A stretch of 64,000 nucleotides of DNA from an uncultured Bacteroidales bacterium (GTDB lineage: Bacteria > Bacteroidota > Bacteroidia > Bacteroidales > UBA932). The position numbers and the translations under genes were made by a program. How positions within the stretch are numbered: the first letter of the stretch is position 1; each line of letters begins with the position of its first letter. The stretch spans positions 62,001-126,000 of the forward strand of contig CALVDR010000001.1 in NCBI GenBank assembly GCA_944326365.1, read 5' to 3'. Below the pieces are notes generated by a model, which saw only the letters and a list, made by a program, of their open reading frames with translations, was not told the origin of the DNA and did no database searches. Shown here piece by piece: positions 45,119-55,000 of the stretch.

Positions 45119-46595
45119 TTTCCGTTTCAGGCAATAGTGTGATGGAAAGGACTTCAGAAGTGGAATCGGAAACCCTGTAACGATCATCGATGCGCTCACC
45201 CAGGACAGCTGCGATCCTGTGCTCGTCCCTGCCGGTATCTGATGTATCCACCACCATCACGGACGCCTTCTTGCGGAAAAGGTCATATTTGAGGTCAGTG
45301 AAAAAATCACTGACCTTTTTCCGACCCTTCATGCCGAACGGAACGAACCAGTCTCCGTCACGCCATATACGGCACACGAAAGGGAACTTCAGCGATGCGG
45401 CATCGAATATCAGAGTACCTGCAGGCTGCCTCAGAGTCCCGATACCGGAACGCGGCACGACGGAAACCCTGAATCCGGAACCATTGCAGCGATAGCTGCC
45501 CTCGCCTCTGACCACTGTGAACGAATCATCTCCGGTATCGGAAGGAAAGAGTGCGCCGGGGCGACCCAGTCCGGAATTCCTGAATCCGCGCGCCCCTTCC
45601 CGGTTTTCTGTCCGGAACGAGGAAGCAGGCCTGAGAATCAGTTTCCCGCCAGCGGTAACCAGGACAAATCCGGCAGACCGGAACATCTTTCCGGAGACAG
45701 TACGGTCACTTTTCAGCAATGACACCACCGAACTGACAGCCGCGCCGTTGAAACCGTGATTTTCCAGAAATCTATATAATACATATTCCCACTGACCGTA
45801 CGACTTCAGCCTGGCAAGATCGATTTCAGCACCGGGACCGGACTCTTTCACGACAGCATCAGCCACTGACCTGTAATAGATATCCGCGATAGCACCTGCC
45901 TGGGAAAAATATGTCATTTCTTCAGAAACGGTCCTGATGAAAGACGGGTTCATCTGCTCCAGAACCGGGAAAACGAGATGACGTATCCTGTTCCTTCTAT
46001 AGTCCGTCTCCGCGTTGGTACTGTCTTCCCTGTACGGGATGGAATACCTTCTCACATAACCTTCTATCTGTTTTCTGGCAAATGACAGGAGCGGTCGCAG
46101 AAGCCGCACACGGACACCTTCCTCCGAATACGGCACAGACGACTCCTCCCCCATTCCAGACAGTCCTTTCAGACCTGTGCCGCGGACCAGATTCAGAAAC
46201 AGGGTTTCGGCATTGTCGTTCGCATTGTGCGCCACACACAGGGCAGAATAGCCTTCCTCCACACATAGCCGGGAAAACCACTTGTAACGCAATTCCCTCG
46301 CCGCCATCTCTATGCTGGTCCCGTTATCGGCAGCGAAAGTCTCCGTATCGAAATCAGTCTTGTGGAATCTGATTCCGGCCCTGGCGGCCCAATCCCTGAC
46401 CATCGCCTCATCCCCGTCACTCTCCGCCCCGCGAAGGTGAAAGTTACAATGCGCTATCGCAAACGGCAGGCCTGTCCTGCGGAAAAGATCTGCCATGCAC
46501 ATGGAGTCGATACCGCCGCTCACAGCCAGAAGGACCGTACCGGAAGTTTCCCAGAGGCCCATCCGGGCCAATATGTCCGAGAATTCGTGATACAC
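45111..46595 (-). CDS. tilS: tRNA(Ile)-lysidine synthase
   Basis: Converts C34 of the CAU-anticodon isoleucine tRNA to lysidine so that it reads AUA. The PP-loop is VLLAVSGGIDSMCMADLF at residues of about 22-40, followed by IAHCNFHLRGAESDGDEA and EMAARELRYKWF. The C-terminal domains include the TilS C-terminal fold with DWFVPFGMKGRKKVSDFFTD. At 494 residues it is normal for Bacteroidales. It starts 3 bases after the DUF3078 gene and closes the proS-DUF3078-tilS unit. AUA is the rare isoleucine codon here. Confidence 0.95.
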   Translation of the reverse strand: MYHEFSDILARMGLWETSGTVLLAVSGGIDSMCMADLFRRTGLPFAIAHCNFHLRGAESDGDEAMVRDWAARAGIRFHKTDFDTETFAADNGTSIEMAARELRYKWFSRLCVEEGYSALCVAHNANDNAETLFLNLVRGTGLKGLSGMGEESSVPYSEEGVRVRLLRPLLSFARKQIEGYVRRYSIPYREDSTNAETDYRRNRIRHLVFPVLEQMNPSFIRTVSEEMTYFSQAGAIADIYYRSVADAVVKESGPGAEIDLARLKSYGQWEYVLYRFLENHGFNGAAVSSVVSLLKSDRTVSGKMFRSAGFVLVTAGGKLILRPASSFRTENREGARGFRNSGLGRPGALFPSDTGDDSFTVVRGEGSYRCNGSGFRVSVVPRSGIGTLRQPAGTLIFDAASLKFPFVCRIWRDGDWFVPFGMKGRKKVSDFFTDLKYDLFRKKASVMVVDTSDTGRDEHRIAAVLGERIDDRYRVSDSTSEVLSITLLPETEII

Positions 46596-46598
46596 GTA

Positions 46599-47702
46599 CT
46601 ACCTCGCGAAGGTATAGACGAAACCGAACGAAAGCGATTCCTTGAACTGTACACGCTGCTTGCCAGGGAGTCCGGCCGCTTTCTCTTCAGGCGTCACTAT
46701 CATGACATTGTCATCGTAGATGAGATTCGTGATAAACGTGAAAGAGAAGAACTTGGCCAGTTTCCAGTCAAATCTCGTATCCCAGTTCACACGCAGGTTC
46801 TGAGGCTTGTCCAGATAGTCGGAAAAGAGGACGACCTGTGAAGAAAAAGCGAAATTGTCGTTTATGTTCACCTTGAAATCCACCTTCAGCTGGGCACCGA
46901 ACTCGAACTTGACTGCCTGATACACATTTCCGTCAGTGGTACCGTCTTCCAGTTTCGGGAGATCGGCCACGTCTTCATATTCCTTTTTCAGCGGCTGGCT
47001 GTATGAAGACCGCAGAAGAGGATTGTCCACTATCACCAGACCTCCGGTCAATGGCGCCAGATTCACTGTCAGCCAGCTCAGAGGCTTGTAGTCGAGACCG
47101 AGAGCCAGATTCGTGTACGCCGGAGACAACAGTCCCGATTTCAGTACGCTCGCAGCCTTCCAGTCCTCAGTAGTGTACTCCTCCCCGTCTGGCAGGGCCG
47201 AACCGTCGGCTTTCTTCGAAGGTGTCGGGAATTCGAAAGTATTGGAAAACTGGGATCTGAAACTGAAGTTCACGGAATAATAGAGCTCGTCCTTTGCCTG
47301 ATATCCCCACTTGCTCTCCAGATAGATCCTGTCGTCGCTTTTCTGGAGTATCGGCTTGTCTGCCGAATACAGGAAACCGTAATCCAGCTGCAGGCGGTTG
47401 TTCCAGAACATCTTGTCTTTCTCATAGTTCGCATTTGCGTCAATGAACGTCTTGAGCGATATGGTATTGTATCCGCCGGCAGCCCAATTGGTCAGCGAAG
47501 TCTGACCGAAATCGAGCTTGGTCTGGAGGGAATTCTTCCAGTATCTGGGAGCAGGTGTGGCCTCGACCTCCACTTTCGGAGCCGTTTCCACTGCCTCGGC
47601 AGCTTCATTAAGGACTTTCAACGGGTCAGACTGCCCCGTTTCCTGGGCAGCAGCCGCTATCGGCATCAATGCCATGAATGACAGAAACAGTTTTTTCAAC
47701 AT
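46599..47702 (-). CDS. DUF3078 family outer-membrane-like protein
   Basis: About 367 residues from ATG 47702 (MLKKLFLSFMALMPIAAAAQ), which gives a clean signal peptide; an upstream in-frame start at 47786 would not. The mature part matches DUF3078: YWKNSLQTKLDFGQTSLTNW, AAGGYNTISLKTFIDANA, FWNNRLQLDYGFLY, and a final aromatic FGFVYTF strand. Alternating strands suggest an outer-membrane barrel. Function is unknown. It lies between proS (26 bases) and tilS (3 bases), an operon position with no evident functional link. Confidence 0.87.
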   Translation of the reverse strand: MLKKLFLSFMALMPIAAAAQETGQSDPLKVLNEAAEAVETAPKVEVEATPAPRYWKNSLQTKLDFGQTSLTNWAAGGYNTISLKTFIDANANYEKDKMFWNNRLQLDYGFLYSADKPILQKSDDRIYLESKWGYQAKDELYYSVNFSFRSQFSNTFEFPTPSKKADGSALPDGEEYTTEDWKAASVLKSGLLSPAYTNLALGLDYKPLSWLTVNLAPLTGGLVIVDNPLLRSSYSQPLKKEYEDVADLPKLEDGTTDGNVYQAVKFEFGAQLKVDFKVNINDNFAFSSQVVLFSDYLDKPQNLRVNWDTRFDWKLAKFFSFTFITNLIYDDNVMIVTPEEKAAGLPGKQRVQFKESLSFGFVYTFAR

Positions 47703-47728
47703 ACGCTGACTTACGGTTTTACTCTTTT

Positions 47729-49207
47729 CTAATAAGACCTTGCAAAAAGCACTCTCCTGTGTGAAGGCTTGCCTGAATAGATGCACCTTCCTTCCTCTTC
47801 ACATACGGCAGAGTCCACAGGTATGCACCTGATGGTAGCCTTGGTTTCCTCCTTGATCCTCTCCTCTGTCTCGGTAGTGCCGTCCCAGTGGCAGAGAAGG
47901 AAACCGCCCTCCTCTATCTTTGCCTTGAAATTATCCCAAGTGTCCACCTTGACGATGTGGTCATCCCTGAATTTGAGAGCCTTGGCATAGATATTTGCCT
48001 GTATCTCATCCAGCAGGTCTTCGATCCTCTTGCCGAGACCTTCCTGAGACACCGACACTTTCTCCAATGTATCACGACGCGCGAGCTCGACTGTACCGTT
48101 CGCCATGTCGCGTGCGCCAATGGCTATCCTTACAGGGACTCCCTTCAGTTCCCATTCCGCGAATTTGAATCCCGGACGCAGAGTGTCCCTGTCATCTATC
48201 CTGACAGTATGTCCGTGAGCTTCCAGTTCCTTCTTCAGTTCATCCATCTTTCCGAGAATGGAGGCACGCTCCTCAGGGCTCTTGTATATAGGCACCATCA
48301 CGACCTGTATAGGGGCAAGTTTCGGCGGGAGTACAAGTCCGTTGTCATCTCCGTGAGCCATGATAAGCGCCCCCATCAAACGTGTGGACACTCCCCATGA
48401 TGTAGCCCAGACATACTCCTGCTTGCCTTCCCTGTTAGTGAACTGGACATCGAATGCCTTTGCGAAATTCTGTCCCAGGAAATGTGACGTACCGGCCTGC
48501 AGGGCCTTTCCATCCTGCATCATGGCCTCTATGGTCAGTGTATCGAGGGCCCCTGCGAATCTCTCGTTCGGGCTCTTGTGTCCCACCACCACCGGCATGG
48601 CCATATAGTTCCTGGCGAAATCAGCGTACACATTCACCATCTTCGTAGCCTCGGCCACGGCCTCTTCACTGGTAGCATGTGCAGTATGCCCCTCCTGCCA
48701 GAGGAATTCGGCGGTACGCAGGAAAAGACGGGTCCTCATCTCCCATCTCACTACATTCGCCCACTGGTTGCACAGGATAGGAAGATCCCTCCATGAGGTC
48801 ACCCAGTTCTTGTAAGTATTCCAGATAATGGTCTCGGAAGTCGGCCTGACCACAAGCTCCTCTTCCAGTTTTGCAGAAGGGTCCACCACTACGCCAGGTC
48901 CGTCAGGATTCGCCATGAGCCTGTGGTGTGTCACCACTGCGCATTCCTTTGCAAAACCTTCCACATGCTCCGCCTCGCGGCTCAGGAAAGATTTCGGGAT
49001 GAATAGCGGGAAATATGCATTCTGATGCCCCGTTTCCTTGAATTTGTCATCCAGGACACGCTGCATTTTCTCCCATATGGCATATCCGTACGGTTTGATG
49101 ACCATACAGCCTCTGACTGCAGAACGCTCGGCCAGATCAGCCTTGACTACAAGATTGTCATACCACTGTGAATAGTTCTCGGATCTTTTGGTAACCTCTT
49201 TTGCCAT
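47729..49207 (-). CDS. proS: Prolyl-tRNA synthetase, archaeal/eukaryotic type
   Basis: A 492-residue class II synthetase starting at ATG 49207 ([17 protein letters not shown]); the open frame upstream to 49306 is not supported. Motifs include [55 protein letters not shown] and [17 protein letters not shown]. It lacks the bacterial editing insertion and ends with a Tyr, as in archaeal-type ProRS; the C-terminal domain has a zinc-site-like Cys set. This form is standard in Bacteroidales. Confidence 0.96.
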   Translation of the reverse strand: MAKEVTKRSENYSQWYDNLVVKADLAERSAVRGCMVIKPYGYAIWEKMQRVLDDKFKETGHQNAYFPLFIPKSFLSREAEHVEGFAKECAVVTHHRLMANPDGPGVVVDPSAKLEEELVVRPTSETIIWNTYKNWVTSWRDLPILCNQWANVVRWEMRTRLFLRTAEFLWQEGHTAHATSEEAVAEATKMVNVYADFARNYMAMPVVVGHKSPNERFAGALDTLTIEAMMQDGKALQAGTSHFLGQNFAKAFDVQFTNREGKQEYVWATSWGVSTRLMGALIMAHGDDNGLVLPPKLAPIQVVMVPIYKSPEERASILGKMDELKKELEAHGHTVRIDDRDTLRPGFKFAEWELKGVPVRIAIGARDMANGTVELARRDTLEKVSVSQEGLGKRIEDLLDEIQANIYAKALKFRDDHIVKVDTWDNFKAKIEEGGFLLCHWDGTTETEERIKEETKATIRCIPVDSAVCEEEGRCIYSGKPSHRRVLFARSY

Positions 49208-49407
49208 TGTCTGTTCTATTTTTATTCTTATATTTGACTTCGTCACATTCGAATCGCATTCTGCATCTTTGTTGCAGCCGTTTGGCCCTACTATTGCAGA
49301 ATACATTCAGGCAGGTTTCCGCCATGAAACCGCGAAGGTACTAAATTTTACGTGAAATCGATGAAACGGACCATAGAATTTCATCATAATCAAAGGAGGT
49401 TGCCGTT

Positions 49408-50712
49408 ATGAAAAAGAGTCTTTATCTGATGATTCCGGCTATTCTTGCCGTCGCAGGATGCGGCAGTACCGCCGCCTTGTCCTCAGGACAGAAATTCAAC
49501 GATGGCATTTACTATGCCCGCCAGGAAAAAACTCCGGCCGTCACCGGGACGGATGACCTGACGGTCAATGATCTTGTAGACCGCACGAAAAAGTCTGAAA
49601 TATACCTGTTCGGGGACGAAAAGGCTGACACTGTGGTGATACCGGAAAACAAATCCGCTGTCATCAATTTCAACAATTCTTCGATAAGTTCCATCACCAT
49701 CACCGATGACCCGTTCGAACAGACATGGTATTCGAACTATGCCCTGCTGCCTGCCGCTGCATGGACATTCGCATGGAGCACTCTGTGGTGGGACCCTTGG
49801 TACTGGGATCCTTGGTATTACGGGGTATCATGGTACAGGAACCCGTGGTACGGCGGGATATGGTGGGATCCCTGGTATTGGAATCCGTGGTATCGGGATC
49901 CTTGGTACCACAGACCTTACTGGGGATATGACCCGTACTGGCATCACCATCACTGGCATCACCACCATACCGGAATATGGGATCACCATTACTATCCGCA
50001 CCGTGACGTCTACTATGGTTCCAGAAATTCCACCGGTTCTTTCGGCTCGCGGAGTTCGACGGTGTCGCGCTCAAGAAGTGTCTCAGGCTCCGCCGTATCC
50101 AGAAACGTGTCGGGAGTTTCTCGCAGTTCGACAGTTTCACGCAGTTCCGTTTCAGGACTGAGGTCCGTGAGCCGCCCTTCAGGAACCGTATCACGCAGCT
50201 CCGGAACGGTGAGCCGCTCTTCAGGAACCGTATCACGCAGCTCCGGAACGGTAAGCCGTTCTTCAGGAACCGTGTCACGCAGCTCCGGAACAGTGAGCCG
50301 CCCTTCAGGAACCGTATCACGCAGCTCCGGAACAGTGAGCCGCCCTTCAGGAACCGTATCACGCAGCTCCGGAACGGTAAGCCGTTCTTCAGGAACCGTG
50401 TCACGCAGCTCCGGAAACAGCCGTGCAGCTTCAGTATCAACATACCGCAGACCTTCATCAAGTTCAAGCTATAACAGGTCTTCCGGCAGCACCTCAAGAT
50501 CATCCGGATACAACAGAGGCTCATCCGGCACGACAAGCCGAAGTTCCTACAACAGCAGCCGCAGCAGCTCCTACAACAGGACTCCGTCCTACAACAGCAG
50601 CAGAAGCAGTTCTATCAGCAGAAGTTCTTCTACACCGAGCTACAACAGGTCTTCATCAGGCTTCTCCGGAGGTTCACGCAGCAGCGGCTCAGTATCGCGC
50701 AGCAGAAGATAA
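49408..50712 (+). CDS. Trp/His-rich lipoprotein with a Ser-rich tandem-repeat tail
   Basis: A 434-residue lipoprotein (signal to ILAVAGC). A folded N-terminal part (about 25-120) precedes a striking aromatic stretch at about 125-200, built from WDPWYW, NPWYGG and RDPWYH units and ending in HHHHWHHHH. The C-terminal half is almost only Ser, Arg, Gly, Thr and Val, with six exact-like 14-residue repeats (VSRPSGTVSRSSGT) and then Ser/Tyr/Arg-rich sequence. A strong Shine-Dalgarno AAAGGAGG stands 8 bases before the ATG, rare in this phylum. No family was recognized. It is probably surface-exposed; the His run could bind metal, and the basic Ser-rich tail could bind polyanions or be modified. Confidence 0.85.
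   Translation: MKKSLYLMIPAILAVAGCGSTAALSSGQKFNDGIYYARQEKTPAVTGTDDLTVNDLVDRTKKSEIYLFGDEKADTVVIPENKSAVINFNNSSISSITITDDPFEQTWYSNYALLPAAAWTFAWSTLWWDPWYWDPWYYGVSWYRNPWYGGIWWDPWYWNPWYRDPWYHRPYWGYDPYWHHHHWHHHHTGIWDHHYYPHRDVYYGSRNSTGSFGSRSSTVSRSRSVSGSAVSRNVSGVSRSSTVSRSSVSGLRSVSRPSGTVSRSSGTVSRSSGTVSRSSGTVSRSSGTVSRSSGTVSRPSGTVSRSSGTVSRPSGTVSRSSGTVSRSSGTVSRSSGNSRAASVSTYRRPSSSSSYNRSSGSTSRSSGYNRGSSGTTSRSSYNSSRSSSYNRTPSYNSSRSSSISRSSSTPSYNRSSSGFSGGSRSSGSVSRSRR
50167..50418 (+). repeat. Six tandem 42-bp repeats within the Ser-rich lipoprotein gene
   Basis: Units begin at 50167, 50209, 50251, 50293, 50335 and 50377 and encode 14 residues each. Units 3 and 6 share the same variant bases, as do 1, 4 and 5, so the array looks like a duplicated 126-bp block. 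Each 42-bp unit is itself two 21-bp halves. Copy number is likely to vary between strains. Not a CRISPR: no unique spacers. Confidence 0.9.
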
Positions 50713-50808
50713 GGCCCGGGAAGCCGGTGACATGATGGATTCCGGAAGGGTGTGACACTTGAGGCAGACGGAATTCCGGAGGAACCGTAACGAGAAAATT
50801 TGAATTTT

Positions 50809-52488
50809 ATGAAAAAAACAGCATTGATACTTTTACTGTCCGCGGCCGCGTTCGGCATGGAAGCCCAGAGCATGTACGACGCTCTCAGATTCAGCGAGAA
50901 CAATTATGAAGGGACAGCGAGGACCATGGCCATGGGCAATGCCTTCACTGCCCTCGGAGGAGACCTGGGCGCAGTCACCATAAACCCTGCCGGGTCCGCC
51001 GTGGCGAAATATTCACAGATCACAGTCTCTCCGGGAGTAAACATATCCGTGAACACTGCCGGAGGCACTCCGCTTCCAGGTGAAACGACACCTCTGGGAT
51101 TCGGGGAAAGCATGAAGAACAGCTGGTCACGGTTCAACATACCGAATTTCGGCGTGGCCATGAACTTCGACACGCACAGGACGAGCGGAATCAAGAACCT
51201 GAATATCGGGTTCGTAGTCAACACCACAAACCGTTTCCAGGAAAGCCTGATGACTGCCGGGGAACATAGCGGGACATCATTCATGGGTGCCGAAGCTGCA
51301 TTCGCTTCCGGTGCCGGCTATGACTTCGACGCACTTCTCGCCTCCGATGCATACGACTACTACTCCGCTCCCTGGAGGACGGTCATGGCCGCACAGTCGG
51401 GAATGATAAATCCGCTGACAGACTATCCGGACATTTACGTAGCCCCTACGGAAGGCTTCGACATAGACGATTCCGATCCTGACAATGTACTCGTGAACAC
51501 ATACACTGCCGGGCCGCTTGACCAGAGCTATCAGAGACAGACTACGGGATTCAAGTATGACTATGTGATTAATCTCGGCCTCAACATCTCCGATTTCGTA
51601 TATCTGGGCGCGAATCTCGGAATCACCTCGTTCAACTATGACTCCGCTACCCGATACATCGAAAAGGCCGTGAATCCCGCCGATTTCGAGAATATCTTCA
51701 ACGTTGAAGGACAGGACGTGCCCACTTACTTCAACGACATGATGTATGACTACAGGTATTCGGCCACAGGTACTGGAATCTACGGAAAATTCGGAGTCAT
51801 CGTCACCCCGCTGAAAAACCTGCGCCTGGGAGCTGCGATACAGACCCCGACCAGCACCACCATCACGGAAAACTGGAGCGAAAGCGGGTCCACCACATAT
51901 GATGACCCGAGTTTCAACATGAGTTCCGAATCCCCTGTAGGAGAATACAGATACAAGCTTATATCCCCTTTCCGGGCCAATTTCGGAGCCGCCTGGACAT
52001 TCGGCACTTTCGGACTGGTCAGCGTGGACTATGAAATCTGCGACTACAGCGCCATGAAATTCAAGGAAATGAGTTCAATGCAGTCCGGGGAATTCGACTA
52101 CCAGAACGAGGACATCAGGACCTTCATGGGTACGTCACACATGCTCAGGGCAGGCATAGAAATCAAGCCTGTGCCGCAGTTCGCCATCAGGGCTGGCTAC
52201 GGACTCGCCACATCTCCTGAAAAGATACAGAATGAATACGGGAATATAGTATATGTCGGGAAAATCGCCGGAAATACCATGACCCAAAAGGGCTCTTTCG
52301 GTCTCGGCTACAGTTCGAACGGATCGTTCTTCGCCGATCTGGCATGCTGCTACACGAAATATCCGAACGAGTACATATATCCGTATGATGACTACGCCTT
52401 CGATGAGAACGGCTACAGTCTCACACCTGAAATCCTTCACAAGAGAAGCCTCTGGAACATAATGCTCACCATCGGATTCAGGTTCTGA
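50809..52488 (+). CDS. OmpP1/FadL-like outer-membrane transport protein
   Basis: About 559 residues from ATG 50809 (MKKTALILLLSAAAFGMEAQ). The N-terminal hatch of the family follows the signal: ARTMAMGNAFTALGGDLGAVTINPAGSAV. The rest is barrel-like, ending RSLWNIMLTIGFRF with a terminal Phe as is usual for outer-membrane proteins. FadL-type channels admit hydrophobic compounds such as long-chain fatty acids; the cargo here is not known. It follows the Ser-rich lipoprotein by 96 bases and ends 11 bases before the convergent wbqC gene. Confidence 0.88.
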   Translation: MKKTALILLLSAAAFGMEAQSMYDALRFSENNYEGTARTMAMGNAFTALGGDLGAVTINPAGSAVAKYSQITVSPGVNISVNTAGGTPLPGETTPLGFGESMKNSWSRFNIPNFGVAMNFDTHRTSGIKNLNIGFVVNTTNRFQESLMTAGEHSGTSFMGAEAAFASGAGYDFDALLASDAYDYYSAPWRTVMAAQSGMINPLTDYPDIYVAPTEGFDIDDSDPDNVLVNTYTAGPLDQSYQRQTTGFKYDYVINLGLNISDFVYLGANLGITSFNYDSATRYIEKAVNPADFENIFNVEGQDVPTYFNDMMYDYRYSATGTGIYGKFGVIVTPLKNLRLGAAIQTPTSTTITENWSESGSTTYDDPSFNMSSESPVGEYRYKLISPFRANFGAAWTFGTFGLVSVDYEICDYSAMKFKEMSSMQSGEFDYQNEDIRTFMGTSHMLRAGIEIKPVPQFAIRAGYGLATSPEKIQNEYGNIVYVGKIAGNTMTQKGSFGLGYSSNGSFFADLACCYTKYPNEYIYPYDDYAFDENGYSLTPEILHKRSLWNIMLTIGFRF

Positions 52489-52499
52489 CACTGAGGACG

Positions 52500-53165
52500 T
52501 CAAAGATTCTTGAGATACAATATGCTGTCCGGTCCTTCATTGAAGAGGAGATCCATTACAGACAGATTCGGAATAAAGCCGTATTTCCCGGAAAAGACCT
52601 GGAAGTACGGCTTTTCCAGGTTCATGTCATGAAGTATCGTGTCGGGACGTTTCGGATGTATCTTCTCCCTGAAATCATCACCGTACATGTCCGATCCGTA
52701 CGGACAGAATGTATCCGTCTCTCTCAAATCCACTGCCAGTCCGGCCTTTCCGATGAAGAACCCGGTTATCTGCATGTTCAGGCTGAAAAGGGTATCCGGA
52801 TGACTGTCCAGTATGTCAAAAAGCTCGTCGGCATAATAGTCGAAATACGCCGACATCCTATACGCAGACTCTATGGCCCGTTTATGTCTGGTCACCCAGT
52901 CTGTGGTATAATCCACCCTCACTTCCCGTATCGGGATATTGTTATGAGAGCCGTCCGTATGCACTATAGGGAAAGACAGGGTCTGCACTCCGTCCCCTGC
53001 ATAATATCGGCAGCGGTTCCTGTAAGACTGCTTCTGGTAGTTCTCGCAGGCCTCGATATAGACTATAGACGGATTTACCCTGTCCGGAGACAGGGTAAAT
53101 TCCTTCGCCATCAGGGCGAAATATCCTATAGGCGGGAAATACGCCGTATTCAGCAGCACCGGCAC
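52500..53165 (-). CDS. WbqC-like family protein
   Basis: A 221-residue protein matching the WbqC family: LLNTAYFPPIGYFALMAKE, EACENYQKQSYRNRCRYYAGDG, LSFPIVH, and WVTRHKRAIESAYRMSAYFDYY. The start is GTG at 53165, which overlaps the TAG stop of lpxA by one base, so coupling to lpxA is likely. WbqC genes are found in O-antigen and envelope loci; the reaction is not established. Its place at the end of the lipid A cluster fits an envelope role. Confidence 0.87.
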   Translation of the reverse strand: MPVLLNTAYFPPIGYFALMAKEFTLSPDRVNPSIVYIEACENYQKQSYRNRCRYYAGDGVQTLSFPIVHTDGSHNNIPIREVRVDYTTDWVTRHKRAIESAYRMSAYFDYYADELFDILDSHPDTLFSLNMQITGFFIGKAGLAVDLRETDTFCPYGSDMYGDDFREKIHPKRPDTILHDMNLEKPYFQVFSGKYGFIPNLSVMDLLFNEGPDSILYLKNL

Positions 53166-53980
53166 TATTCCACCTCTCCCTTCGAGTTCGATGTCATGCC
53201 GCGGACGATGCCTCTTTTCGAATTCTTGATGAAATTCAGGATGGCATCCCTTTCAGGAGACTGAGGGAAACCGGCCTCTATCTTCGCACAGGCATCGCTG
53301 ACGTTCATTCCGGCGTTGTATATCATATCGTACATATCCTTGATGGAACGTATCTGGTCGGATGTGAATCCCCGTCTTCTGAGCCCTACTATATTGATTC
53401 CGGCATATGAAAGCGGATCCCTGCCGCAGAGTATGAACGGAGGGACATCCTTGTTTATCTTCGAACCGCCGCCTACCATGGCATGCTGGCCTATCTTCGA
53501 GAACTGATGGGACAGCGTGCCGCCGCCCAGAATAGCCCAGTCTTCCACCTCGGTCTCGCCGGCGACGCCGGTATAGCTTACCAGTATGCAGTGAGAACCG
53601 ATATGGCAGTCATGCGCCACATGAGTATATGACATGAGAAGAGTATTGTCGCCGACTTTCGTCACACCCTTGCCGCTGGCCTTTGTACCCCTGTTTATGG
53701 TGGCGCATTCCCTTACCGTGACATTGTCTCCGAGCTCCACATAAGTGACCTCACCCTCGAATTTCAGATCCTGAGGTATGGCACCGACTACTGCACCCGG
53801 GAATATACGGCAGTTTCTGCCCATCTTTACATAGTTGAAAACAGTGGCATGCGGCATGATCCGGCATCCGTCCCCTATCTCTACGAATTCATCGATGAAT
53901 GCATACGGTCCGATCTCCACGTTCTCTCCGATCTTTGCATTCGGATGCACTGATGCCAACGGATGGATATTACTACTCAT
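53165..53980 (-). CDS. lpxA: UDP-N-acetylglucosamine O-acyltransferase
   Basis: A 271-residue left-handed beta-helix acyltransferase that starts lipid A synthesis. Hexapeptide repeats run through the first 190 residues (NAKIGENVEIGPYAFIDEFV). The catalytic His is in MSYTHVAHDCHIGSHCI. The C-terminal helices contain NIVGLRRRGFTSDQIRSIKD. It lies 42 bases after lpxC and overlaps wbqC. Confidence 0.96.
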   Translation of the reverse strand: MSSNIHPLASVHPNAKIGENVEIGPYAFIDEFVEIGDGCRIMPHATVFNYVKMGRNCRIFPGAVVGAIPQDLKFEGEVTYVELGDNVTVRECATINRGTKASGKGVTKVGDNTLLMSYTHVAHDCHIGSHCILVSYTGVAGETEVEDWAILGGGTLSHQFSKIGQHAMVGGGSKINKDVPPFILCGRDPLSYAGINIVGLRRRGFTSDQIRSIKDMYDMIYNAGMNVSDACAKIEAGFPQSPERDAILNFIKNSKRGIVRGMTSNSKGEVE

Positions 53981-54022
53981 AATCTTTACAGTTTTACGTC
54001 TGTCTGACGATATTTTCCTAAT

Positions 54023-54946
54023 TTATCTTGAAAGCAGATGCTTTCTTATCTCTTTTGCAGCATTTGTATTGATGGTATGTCCCGACCTTACAGCCTTGAC
54101 GCCGGCTTTCAGGAAACCTCCCGCAAGCCTGAAATCCCCAATAAGATCAAGGAGTTTGTGTCTGGCGCACTCGTTCTGGAAACGGAGCTGAAGATTGTTC
54201 AGATAGCCGTTTTCGCACCTTTCAAGCATAGGGACATTGAACAACTGCGACATGTGTTCCAGCTGCTCTTTCGATACCGGGTGTTCTACTATGACGATGG
54301 CGTTGTCCACATCCCCGCCTTTTATAAGATTGTTCTTGAACAGGAACTCTATCTCATGGAAAAAGACGAAAGTCCTGCAGACGCCTATCTCTTCGGCATA
54401 CACCATGGAAGGGTCCCAATGCGCGCTCTGAAGACCGAGCACTTTGGAATTGAAATCAATATTCACGTCGAATGACGGATTCTCCGAGGGCGTGATGACT
54501 ATGGAAGACCCTGTCTTCTCGCTCGTGACAGTGATCTCGTGATCAAGTTCCAGATATTTTCTTTCGGATTTCTGTGCCGCGATACCGTCATTCCAGATGG
54601 CATCGACATAAGGTTTCGCACTGCCGTCCAGAATAGGAATCTCGATATTGTCAATATCTACCAGCGCGTTGTCTATACCCATGCCGGTCAATGCCGAAAG
54701 CAGATGCTCCACTGTCATGACGGACACCCCGTCCTTCGTCAGGGTCGTGCTTCTGTCCGTACTGCTGACATATTCAGCCAAAGCTTCAATATAAAGGTCT
54801 CCGCTCACATCCGTCCTGCGGAACATTATCCCGGTATCTTCAGGAGCCGGATTTATCGTAAGCCTTGCCACCTTTCCCGTATGTAGTCCTTTTCCTTCGA
54901 AAGAATAGCTTTTCCTTAATGTCTGCTGCAACTGTTTCATCTCCAA
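54023..54946 (-). CDS. lpxC: UDP-3-O-acyl-N-acetylglucosamine deacetylase, unfused
   Basis: Zinc deacetylase for the committed step of lipid A synthesis. The zinc and catalytic residues are in MTVEHLLSALTGMG, ECARHKLLDLIGDFRLAGG and GHTINTN. The middle is of the Bacteroidota type (RTFVFFHEIEFLFKNNLIKG). At 307 residues it ends right after the LpxC domain. In Bacteroides and relatives this gene is normally fused to a C-terminal FabZ dehydratase (about 460 residues); here no FabZ sequence follows in any frame before lpxA, which starts 42 bases later. Confidence 0.94.
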   Translation of the reverse strand: MEMKQLQQTLRKSYSFEGKGLHTGKVARLTINPAPEDTGIMFRRTDVSGDLYIEALAEYVSSTDRSTTLTKDGVSVMTVEHLLSALTGMGIDNALVDIDNIEIPILDGSAKPYVDAIWNDGIAAQKSERKYLELDHEITVTSEKTGSSIVITPSENPSFDVNIDFNSKVLGLQSAHWDPSMVYAEEIGVCRTFVFFHEIEFLFKNNLIKGGDVDNAIVIVEHPVSKEQLEHMSQLFNVPMLERCENGYLNNLQLRFQNECARHKLLDLIGDFRLAGGFLKAGVKAVRSGHTINTNAAKEIRKHLLSR

Positions 54947-55000
54947 TTAAAATTCGGACGGCAAAGATATACAAAAAATCTTTACTTCCATATTCATCAT

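Noticed and set aside
50167..50418. CRISPR-like regular repeats
   Set aside because: Repeats are contiguous, in frame and without unique spacers; no cas genes.
49700..50536. 278-codon minus-strand frame with Phe/Leu/Arg/Ser repeats
   Set aside because: Reverse reading of the 42-bp repeats of the Ser-rich lipoprotein; no start region or domain supports it.
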